Below, piece by piece: positions 56,111 through 64,000 of a DNA stretch of 64,000 bases. The translations under genes were made by a program, and so were the position numbers. Position 1 is the first letter of the stretch; the number at the start of each line of letters is the position of its first letter. Below the pieces are notes generated by a model that saw nothing but the letters and a program-made list of their open reading frames with translations, was not told the origin of the DNA and made no database searches. Origin of the DNA: Sphaerolaimus hirsutus. Lineage: Eukaryota; Nematoda; Chromadorea; Monhysterida; Sphaerolaimidae. The stretch spans positions 28,149,188 to 28,213,187 of the forward strand of contig OZ038456.1 in NCBI GenBank assembly GCA_964036195.1, written 5' to 3'.

Positions 56111-56180
56111 AGTAGTGGAGTAAAGTAAACTGGAGCTGTTTACCTTACCTGAAATTGGTGTCCTTGTCAACTAGTGTGTA

Positions 56181-56924
56181 TTTACCAATGACCATTGGCT
56201 ACTCAAACATAGCTGATTAATAGGCATACCAATGGCCAGTGGTCATTCAGCGGTGAAATAACATAATGAAGTTTCCAGCTTTTCGGCGGCGCACAGGAGA
56301 AATTTTTTTGGAAATTTTTGCAATGTTTGTGGATTTTTGGATTAAATCGTTTCAGATTTTTTTGAGAAATCATTAAATTTTTTAATAGAAATCATAGAAA
56401 CACAGTGCTTTTTGTACGGTGCTCTCGCTTTTTACGCTTTTTTTCTACGATTACAGTTCTTTTTTGTGGAGAAGAACGTTATTTTGTTGTCTAAATGCTT
56501 TACATTGTTGCTGAATTTATTGATCAAATTAGAAAATGGTCACATTTAGTCAATTTGTGAGAGATGATTGTTGCATTTTTTAATTTACAAAGCTTTACAT
56601 CGATTTTAAACTTTATTCAGTCAGAATCAAGCTTTTACTGTTGTCTGTTTAGCTTTCATTTTTTTATTTTAAATTATGTGTCCGTTTTGCTTAATTGTAA
56701 ATTTAATCCCTTCTGAATTCTTTTTATTGTTAATTTATAAGCTTTCCATGGGAAATGTTGCAAAGTCATTAAAAAATTGTTGATTTTGAATAGCCTGTTC
56801 GGATAATTTGCATCGCTTTTTGACATGATTTTGAAAGTGATTTTTTTGGGAATTTTTTTATCAGGTCGCGGACCAGGGAAAATGTGTCAACCTGTGTCAG
56901 ACAAACAACTCCATGTTACGCGTC
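56181..56924. other. Intergenic, nothing recognised
   Basis: T-rich on the + strand, no open frame of note and no terminal repeats. Confidence 0.55.
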
Positions 56925-56932
56925 ACTGAGTT

Positions 56933-57360
56933 CAGGAACGTAGCCAGGATTTTTGAGTGGGGGGGGGCGGATTGTATACGGAGCCCGGCGAACGGGGGGG
57001 GGGGGCGGCCCCCCCTAAAATTTTACCCCTGTTGTAGGGGAATGGCGCCATGGCGCTGGCGTCATTCGTAGGCGCCACGCCATGGCGCCACTGCGTTGGC
57101 ATTGGCGCCACAACAGCAGTATACGTCTGTATTTTACAGGCATATAGAGCGACATGGACAGAAATTGAGTCCATTTTCACTGGCTTTTAGGCCGCGGAGA
57201 CTGGTCAGCCAAAAAGATATGTTGTGAAGGGAGAATGCGCGCTTGCGCGCAAAAAATTTTCAAACTGTCGACAAAATCGTCGTCTGAAAGTGCCATTTCT
57301 GGCACATTTTTTGGTCCGGCCCGGGAAGGGGGCCCCCCCGCCCCCCTGACTACGTCCTTG
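56933..57360. mobile_element. hAT-type element, CAGGAACGTAGCC ends
   Basis: Duplication ACTGAGTT (56925-56932, 57361-57368). Intergenic between FEZ and SLC5A7. Confidence 0.9.
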
Positions 57361-57629
57361 ACTGAGTTACACAAATTTTGGAAACCCAGAAATATGATTT
57401 CGACTCATTTCAGTTTACCAGAATGAAGTCGTTTTCAACTACAGTTGATAGAGATTCTCAAAATCAAATGCGTTGATATAAAAACTCAAATGTGTTCAAA
57501 GCTGATTTTAGAGTTTTTGGTTGAAAAATAGTGTGTGTTGGCACATCTTTGATGAATTGTTTACAAGCTCATAAAACAGTAAGTTTACTTCAGTGGATGC
57601 ATATTTTAAATCGTCGACTGTCACTTTAA

Positions 57630-58048
57630 GGGTCGTTCACACGGTATCTGTGCCGACAAAAAAATTGAGTTAGAAAGTTCCATAATTCAGGAATGAAGTT
57701 CCATATCTGCGGGAAAAGCCAGTGAAGTATACTCACTACGTAAGTTTACACACATGCCAATTTGCACATAATTTGAGCCTGTCGTTCACGAATTATAGGC
57801 ATTTGAAGATGAATTTTAGTTGTCGGTTCAGTTTTTGTTTTGAAACCGAACCGACAACTGAAATTCATCTTCAAATGCTTATAAGTCTTGAACGATAGGT
57901 TCAAATTATGTGCAAATTGGCATGTGTGTAAACTTAAGTAGTGAGTATACTTCACTGGCTTTTCCCGCAGATATGGAACTTTATTCCGGAATTATGGAAC
58001 TTTCTAACTCTATTTTTTTGTCGGCACAGGAAACCGTGTGAACGACCC
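57630..58048. repeat. Palindromic element, GGGTCGTTCACACGG ends
   Basis: Arms of about 200 bases (57630-57830 and 57845-58048). Similar build to 48347-48747 (terminal TTCACACGG, T-run, TTGAGTTAGAAAGTTC-type words) but different sequence. Flanked by CTTTAA and TTTACA. Confidence 0.83.
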
Positions 58049-58181
58049 TTTACATGGAATTGGAAATTTTCTCCAAAGGTTGACACTTACCGGTCAAGCG
58101 GAATCATATTTCCACACGTAGGTAAATACCATTTTATCCCAACAGACTTGAAAACGCCGTGTTTCTTGAAAAAGCGACCCC

Positions 58182-58343
58182 AGGTGCCACTCACAGACCC
58201 TGTAAAGTGTAATATATTATCCAAAATGTCTAAAGTCAGTGAAAAATGCCAAGAAAAGTTTCAAATTTCCCGTTTTACAGTGTATTTTTCACTGCATGAC
58301 ATTTTACACGGCACTTTACCGTGTAGTAAATGAGTGGCACCAG
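58182..58343 (+). mobile_element. Solo introner-like element outside genes
   Basis: Starts AGGTGCCACTCACAGACCC then TGTAAA and ends GAGTGGCACCAG. These are the same ends that supply splice sites in SLC5A7, but here no exon lies on either side. A 9-base word (AGTAAATGA) occurs just inside and just outside the right end. Confidence 0.6.
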
Positions 58344-58603
58344 TAGTAAATGACTATTATCGTAATTTCTAACGTACGTGAAGTAATGCTATCAAAAATA
58401 CTTTCCGGGGACTTTTTCAAGAGTACACGCCATACGGTACATATTTAGGTAGAAAGATGAAGGTCGCTAACTTAAAATCAATTTTAATCTCAACGCGTTT
58501 ATGTTTGAAAGATTATAGCTGGCAAATCTGTTCTAAACACATGATAAATTTGTACTTGGATGTCTGGAACACTTGCAGTTTGTCCAGTGTTGATTGTTGT
58601 GTA

Positions 58604-59091
58604 CCGTATTTCCTTGAAATACCCCCCCCCTCGAAATACCCCCCCCCCCTTCGAGATACCCCCTTCGAAATACCCCCCCCCCTCGAAATACCCCCCCCCC
58701 TTCGAGATACCCCCTTCGAAATACCCCCCCCCCTCGAAATGGGCAATATGAATCTATAAACCCCCCACGAAATACCCCCCAATTGAGTGTAAAGAGAACG
58801 TCAATGACAAAAGCTGCGGTTTATAACCCGGGCAATGCAGAACACACGTTAAAAACTATGATTGTGTTACGTTAGAACATGGTTTATACCAGCTACGGTA
58901 CATACTTATATAAGGCTGTAGACTCTTATACATAGTGGTTTTTGTTGCATTTTTATACGTTTGCGTACGTTATTAGTACTGGTAGTTCTAAAAAATTGCC
59001 GGCGAAATAACCCTCCCCCTCGAATTACCCCCCTCTCAAAATTTTCACTCTGAAAACATAAACCCCCTGGGCGTATTTCGAGGAAATACGG
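58604..59091. mobile_element. TA-flanked element, intergenic
   Basis: TA duplication present. The left end is expanded by a tandem of about 60 bases (poly-C plus TCGAAATAC units, 58620-58740). Confidence 0.85.
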
Positions 59092-59720
59092 TATTTACAT
59101 GAAACCGGCGAAAAACTATCAAATGGTTAAATGACTACGTAGCTCGATATTGGAACTCGGGAAAGGAAAATACATTGGAAATATTCACAACGATAAGAAA
59201 TTAGAGCAAAAATAACTTTTAATTGACCGTAATTCAAGAAAAAAAAAAAAAATTGCCAGCCATAATTTTTCAATTTGATTGTGAATACTTTTGATCTGCC
59301 ACTAATCATTGCCATTTAAATACAAGACCATCACGAATATATTCCAGCAAATGAAGTTAACCCCAAATGCATTGAATAAATTTATTTATTTAGATATGTA
59401 CATGAAACAAAATTTGAGGATAAATCGCTCTTTTGCCGACCTTTATTCCTTATTTTTTTCTAACAATGTAAAATAACGAGAAAGATTCAAAATGAATAGT
59501 CAATCTGGTGCCAGTTCCTCAAATTGAGAACTGAGATGTAAAACGGGAAAAGCGAACTGAATTGAGGAGTAAAATGGCAAAGTGAAGAGAAATAATTTTT
59601 TATTATATATTTTTTTTTACTTCGCTTTTGCCAATTTACTCGCCATTTCCCTTCACTTTTGCTAATTTCTCTTTGCAATTTCACTTCTCACTGTGCGGAA
59701 CTGGCCCCTGCTTATGTATG

Positions 59721-60003
59721 ACTAGCGTTCCAGATGTGGTGGTTTTTCAGATAAAATTATTGAATATTATATCAGAATCTCTCAAAAATATTTAATTATA
59801 CCTGAATTTATTATCTCTGGAAAACGCAGGAAAAAAATAGTATAAAATATAAATGATACGCTTGTACATACATATATATATATATATTCATTAAATTCGT
59901 TTTATTAAACCTATCCGAAAAAACGTGGTTAAAATAAAAAATAAAGGTTCTATATATTTTCTCATACTTTTAGAAATATACAACTCCAATGATTTTGGAA
60001 CGC
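59721..60003. repeat. AT-rich element, TAGCGTTCC family
   Basis: Starts ACTAGCGTTCCAGATG and ends GATTTTGGAACGCTG; includes a short TA run at 59870-59886. It ends about 100 bases from the SLC5A7 stop codon, so it may lie in the 3' UTR. Confidence 0.6.
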
Positions 60004-60103
60004 TGTGCACGAAACGACGGAAACGACAATGATTATGCCTGAAATTCGTTAAATAATGACTATAAAGTCAATAAATATCATTAGATTTAAAAACTCTCAG
60101 TAA

Positions 60104-60229
60104 TTAAACATCAGTAGAATAAATCTGCTCATTTTGATCTACACCATTCGTTTTTGGATTAGATTTCTGTTCATCGTCACTGTGTCCAACCCACATACTT
60201 TTCTGCTTTGAACCCCTTTTCGGGCCATC
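60104..60229 (-). CDS. SLC5A7 last coding exon
   Basis: Acceptor GTGCCCCAG, then DGPKRGSKQKSMWVGHSDDE and onward to YSTDV and TAA: 41 residues. Polar and charged, as expected for a transporter tail. Confidence 0.65.
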   Translation of the reverse strand, partial: DGPKRGSKQKSMWVGHSDDEQKSNPKTNGVDQNEQIYSTDV

Positions 60230-63200
60230 CTGGGGCACTCCCAGACCCTGTAAAATAGCCTGCGAAATGTCAACTGTCATGCAAAGTGTCTAAAGTAGGG
60301 GTAGGAAGGGGGGGTTACCGCCCCCCACCAAACTGCCCAGCTATCTATATATCCCGGAGGCGAAATTTTGGCCTACTATCCCTTAACCCCCCCCCCAAAT
60401 CTGCCAGCTATCTACTTATCCGGAGCGATAATTGAGAAACTATAACCCAATTATCGCTCAAAATCGCTATTTTTCATACCTTTACATAGATTTTCACCTC
60501 CAAAATCACTAGTTCATGCGTCTAACTGCCTATTTTCAGTTATTTTTAGTACTATATGTCCTTATATACCCCTTTTTAGCCATTTTTCACCTACTTTTAG
60601 CAATTTTTATTCTTTTCCTCCCTTCTATGCCCATATATTGAACCCCCGTGAACCCCCCCCCCCCAACCCCCCCACAAAAATTGTCAGCTGTCTATCCCTC
60701 CGGAGGAGCGATTTGCTGTCTGTCCAACCTCCCGGAGGGTCGAAATCTAGTATACCCCTGGTCTAAAGTCATGTAAAATGCCCTGGAGAGTAAGAAACTA
60801 GTTAAACATTTTACATGACTTTTGACACTTTACATATGACACGAGACTTTTCGCAGGTCAGTTTACAGGGTGTGAGAGTGGCACCTGTATTTTTGCGCCA
60901 CCCTGCACTTGTCTGATTTCTGGCTGGTAAGTGTCCATTTTGTGGTCGTTGGTGATTGGCCGGGCCTGGGGTGTGGTTCAGAGTTGTTAAAAGTACTGAA
61001 CTTTTTTTCAAAGTATACTTAAATGTAAAGTATTGATTTCTTACACACCCCGTGAGTACAGAAAGCGTAAAGTATTTTTTCTACTTTTACTCATGAGTAA
61101 ACATGAGTAAAATAGTTTTCCTCCTAGAAACGTAAAAGTATGTATTTTTTGGAATTTTGCCCCAATTTTCACTCAAAATCACTAATTTTCGTACCTATGA
61201 CAATTTTTACCTTCAAAGTCACTAGTTTGTGTGTTTTGTGTTTATTTTCAGCAATTTTTCCCCTATTTTCACATTTTTCTCCTTTCTTCTACATCTATGC
61301 CTTCAAAAAGCCTATAACAAAACCTATCTGAAACACCTTCCTATCCTTTCTGTACTCGAGTATTTTAACAAAGTATACGTCAAAGCGAGTACAGATACTT
61401 TTTCAAATACCTATATGTAAACGTATTTACTTAGTACTCGAGTATACCTACGTACTTTTCCAGTAAACATAAAGTATTAACAACTGGTGTGGTTTGAGGA
61501 GGGGAGGTGATCGGTTGATCTAGTCTAGGGAAATTGAAGAGTTTGCTTCCAAAACTCGATAACTCCATGTTTTTCAGTTGTGTGAAAATTGCATTTGAAA
61601 CTTTGAGAGTGGCCTGAGCGTCCACGCTTTGAGTGACAACCCTTGCCCTATACTTTTTGAAAAGCCAACGAATTTCTCTACTTTTTCCATAATTACAATC
61701 CTCTGGCCGGCGAATATGGCTAGAGTCAGGGCCATTTTACTGTCGTTAGGGCAACAAATTTAACGAACAATTTTTTTTAACGTGTTTCGGATGCTAACTT
61801 CATTTTTGTATGGGATTTGTGTGATTCTTCTTTAAATTTATAACGAGTTTCGAATGCAAAGTTTTTTCAGTGGATATATCGAGTTTCGAGTGAAAAATAT
61901 GATAGATATTTATGGAGTTATCGAGTTTCGAGTGAAAATTCACCATTTTGATGGTGGAGATATCAAGTTTTGGATGAAAATTTACACTTTTTTCAAAAAT
62001 CGGTGTCGCTATCTCGGGAACGGTGTTAGATATTGAGTTGATTTTTTTACATCATATATACACATGTGCGCTTATATGAGATCCACACCTAACAAAATTT
62101 CTTCGCTTTGGTTGTTATCGAGTTACGGAACCAAACGCCTAATTACCCTCGGTCATCGGATGAGTCCCCTCGAATATCCCCAGATTAATGGAACCTGACC
62201 TAGAGCGCCGACCTGGCGGAAGGTCGAAAATCTATCGGGCGGATGCCCTATACTACAAAATCTGTAGGGAGAATTAAATCTGGCGCTAGGGGGTTCTTGG
62301 GGCAAATATGGTATAAATCCTTTGGCGCTTCTGATGTGCTCAGGGCACTGGCCCATGGGTCGATTCGGCGGCGTTTTTACTCCACTGGCAGGGTTGGTTT
62401 TAGTAAAATTCTTCTTACTAAAATTGTAGTAAAATTGTATTTTTATTTTTATTATAAAAAAATTATTTTCATTTTATTCTTCAATTGTCCATTTTATTTT
62501 TTTACTGTTTAATTTTCCATTTTTATTTATTAATTTTAATTTGTTATTTTAGTTCATGACCAGGATTGGTTTTTGTAAAATCCTTTTACTAAAATTGTAG
62601 TAAAATTGTATAAATATTGTATTTCATTTTTATTTTATTCATGTTTTATTTTATTTTTCAATTTTCCATTTTATTTTTTTTCTCTGAGATTTTGCCAACC
62701 CTGTGCACCGGAAGTGGCTGCGCACGCACTCACCCTGCTGTCCAGGTCCTTGCCGTCGTCCAAATGACTGACGCCCCACAACTTCGAGTGGATCCATTCG
62801 GGCAGGACCAGTCTCGCCTGGGGGCACTCCCAGACCCTGTAAAAGGCCCCGTAAAGTGTCAAATGTCACACAGTGTCAAACGTCATGGAAAATGCCCTGC
62901 AAAATGTCATGTGTCATGCAAAAAGCTAAAAATGGCAAAAAAATTAAAGATTAAAAGAACGTACGGCACTTGGCAGCCAGCTAAAATTTCGCAATCGTTC
63001 TATAAATGGGTTGAACGCAGCTAAAATAGGCTAAATACGTGGTGATACCCCTATTTTGAATCTATTTTAGTGTTTTTCAACCCATTTATAGAACGATTGC
63101 GAAACTTTGGCCGGCTGCCAAGTCCCGTATCATTCTTTTAATTTTTATTTTTTATGCAATTTCATCTTCTTGCATGACATATGACATTTGACAGGGTCAT

Positions 63201-63428
63201 TTACATGACTTTTGACACTGCATGTCATTAGACATTTGACAGGGCTTTTTACAGAGTCTGGGACTGGCACCAGGGCGCTCACCGAAACGATCACCAGCAA
63301 AGTGAGCAGCATGGCGACCGTTTTGAATGGGAACTGGGTGCCGTATTCGATAGTGGACGGCCAGCCCAGCGCCGGCTCCCCTCCCAGACACCGCACCGTC
63401 CAACCGAATACGTAGCCGATGAACGCGC
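60104..63428 (-). CDS. SLC5A7: High-affinity choline transporter, C-terminal exons (5' end outside window)
   Basis: ChT imports choline with Na+ into cholinergic terminals, the limiting step for acetylcholine synthesis. Coding exons: complement(63283..63428), complement(62734..62817), complement(60885..60965), complement(60104..60229). All junctions are GT-AG and in phase, giving about 145 C-terminal residues and a TAA stop. The first exon reads GAFIGYVFGWTVRCLGGEP and later FPFKTVAMLLTLLVIVS, matching human CHT1 GAVAGYVSGLFLRITGGEP and FPFKTLAM; this is a late transmembrane segment. The next exon (LPEWIHSKLWGV) fits LPPKLDVFDAVV after the last membrane span. The last two exons are a hydrophilic cytosolic tail without clear family similarity and rest on phase and splice sites. 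The gene is convergent with FEZ. Upstream exons lie beyond 64000. Confidence 0.82.
60230..60884 (-). mobile_element. Introner-like element forming an SLC5A7 intron
   Basis: On the gene strand the intron starts GTGCCACTCTCACACCC followed by TGTAAA and ends TTTACAGGGTCTGGGAGTG followed by CCCCAG. The ends are imperfect inverted repeats (about 19 of 25 positions by eye), so both splice sites lie inside the terminal repeats. The interior has the family's tract of TGTAAAATGCC-like and GTGTC-like words and a nested hAT element (60296-60760). Confidence 0.72.
60296..60760. mobile_element. hAT-type element nested in SLC5A7 intron element
   Basis: Duplication GTCTAAAG (60288-60295, 60761-60768). Diverged relative of the CAGGGGTCTCC family (right end ATACCCCTG; CTATCTAT words). 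Confidence 0.85.
60885..60965 (-). CDS. SLC5A7 cytosolic-tail exon
   Basis: 27 codons, phase 0 at both ends, acceptor CACCCCAG, donor CAG|GTGCCA. The donor lies inside the terminal repeat of an introner-like element. A hAT element begins 14 bases upstream, beyond the acceptor. No family motif; support is the open phase-compatible frame. Confidence 0.6.
60979..61486. mobile_element. hAT-type element, CAGAGTTGTTA ends
   Basis: Duplication GTGTGGTT (60971-60978, 61487-61494). The duplicated word lies in the acceptor region of the SLC5A7 exon at 60965, so the insertion is 14 bases from the exon. The interior is rich in AAGTA/TACTT words. Confidence 0.88.
61495..62388. other. SLC5A7 intron interior
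   Basis: Contains a short direct repeat of TATCGAGTTTCGAGTGAAAA (around 61860-61970) but no exon or full element that I can support. Confidence 0.5.
62389..62703. mobile_element. CAGGGTTGG-ended A/T-rich element in SLC5A7 intron
   Basis: Ends CAGGGTTGG and CCAACCCTG. The interior is nearly all A/T with TAGTAAAATTGTA words and a probable internal duplication. The flanks TCCACTGG and TGCACCGG are an imperfect duplication. Related sequence borders the LINE in both arms (9768-9960 with 10840-10955; 25980-26060 with 26940-27090). Confidence 0.7.
62734..62817 (-). CDS. SLC5A7 exon after last membrane span
   Basis: 28 codons, phase 0 at both ends, acceptor GCCCCCAG, donor GTGAGT. Encodes ARLVLPEWIHSKLWGV and onward to DSR. 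Confidence 0.78.
62818..63282 (-). mobile_element. Introner-like element forming an SLC5A7 intron
   Basis: The 465-base intron begins GTGAGCGCCC and then TGGTGCCAGTCCCAGAC, and ends ACAGGGTCTGGGAGTGCC then CCCAG. Terminal repeats of about 31 bases match in most positions, and the acceptor AG is the outer edge of one of them. The interior holds a second inverted pair (about 62925-63010 and 63070-63150). Confidence 0.72.
63283..63428 (-). CDS. SLC5A7 exon with late transmembrane segment
   Basis: Donor GTGAGC. The acceptor chosen is GCGCAG just before the GAFIGY block; an earlier acceptor (for example TCTACAG, about 100 bases upstream) is possible because the frame stays open for some distance. 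Anchors the family call through LGGEP and FPFKT. Confidence 0.85.
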
Positions 63429-63600
63429 CTGCGCTCGGTGCGCTTTGTTTCGGTCGCATCCAGTACGGTACGGTGCGCATTTACGGTACGCAAAGTAGTG
63501 CGGTGCGCAAAGCTGCACTGTAGATTTTGGGTCATTTTGTTGAAGGCATTTTCTTCTTTTTTTTTGTTGAAAACTTTCGAAAAAATTTACCACTGCCAGG

Positions 63601-64000
63601 CAGAGTTGTTAGAATTACTGAACTTTTTTAAAATGTATATGTAAATGTAAGTATTTTTTTACTCACCACAAAGTATAGAAAATGTAAAATACTTTTTTGT
63701 TTACTTGTACTCATGTGTACATGTGGGTAAAATACTTTTTTTCCCAGTAAAATGTAAAAGCGAGTACCTTTCCCTTTCAAAAATGTAAAAGCTACTACTT
63801 TTTACATGTGAGAGTGAGTTTTACACTGGAAGACATAATAAAATTCGTTTTGTGTGATTATTTATCTTTTTTAAATGATATGATCTCTTAAAAATTTTCT
63901 CATTTTAGCAACAGTAATTCTGATTTTAGCAACAAAAATACATTTTCTCTGTACGCGTATACTTTGAAAATGTATGCTCAAAAGTGAGTACATTATTTTT
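63601..64000. mobile_element. CAGAGTTGTTA-type hAT element, cut by window end
   Basis: Starts CAGAGTTGTTAGAATTACTG like 60979-61486 and continues with the same AAAATGTAAAAGTA-type words to the end of the window. Confidence 0.75.

Noticed and set aside
57630-58048. TTAA target duplication that would mark a piggyBac-type element
   Set aside because: Flanks are CTTTAA on one side and TTTACA on the other, so the duplication is not exact and the class is left open.
1-64000. CRISPR arrays, bacterial operons, rRNA genes
   Set aside because: No regularly spaced repeats of that kind, no ribosome-binding or operon structure, and spliced animal genes are present.

Overview
The window looks like nuclear DNA from a bilaterian animal, probably a marine invertebrate. 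Two spliced nervous-system genes can be read: a FEZ/UNC-76 kinesin adaptor and the 3' end of a high-affinity choline transporter (SLC5A7/ChT). Most of the rest is transposable-element sequence: a non-LTR retrotransposon, many short hAT-type elements with 8-bp target duplications, TA-flanked poly-C/poly-G elements and several foldback elements. I cannot name the species. All exon models are my own, from splice signals, phase continuity and remembered family similarity; no search was run.

Layout. Positions 922-17664 and 19217-35714 are reverse complements of each other, forming a near-palindrome of about 16.5 kb per arm around a short spacer (17865-19216). A 200-N gap (17665-17864) sits exactly where the homology ends on the left. 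Each arm holds one damaged LINE (esterase-type ORF1; endonuclease/reverse-transcriptase ORF2) and the first four coding exons of FEZ, running outward. The arms differ by substitutions and by at least four insertions, each with a clean empty site in the other arm. This fits either two haplotypes joined head-to-head by scaffolding or a real inverted duplication. A second 200-N gap lies at 34020-34219.

FEZ on the + strand (28309-54519) can be followed through 11 coding exons, with matching phases, to a stop codon; the predicted protein is 415 aa. Intron 4 (about 15 kb) contains the outer end of the right arm and the repeat-rich block 35.7-46.4 kb. The left-arm copy (7991 down to 4851, minus strand) has exons 1-4 only; any continuation lies beyond the left edge.

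SLC5A7 lies on the minus strand (63428 down to 60104), tail-to-tail with FEZ. Four terminal coding exons including the stop are visible; the 5' part is off the right edge. Two of its three visible introns are bounded by the inverted ends of one repeat family, with the splice sites inside or next to those ends. The same family occurs intergenically and in FEZ introns. This resembles introner-driven intron gain and is the most interesting feature here.

Several unrelated hAT families share a 14-bp GC palindrome (GCGCGC-NN-GCGCGC), and a module resembling the core of the TA-flanked elements lies just upstream of LINE ORF1 in both arms.
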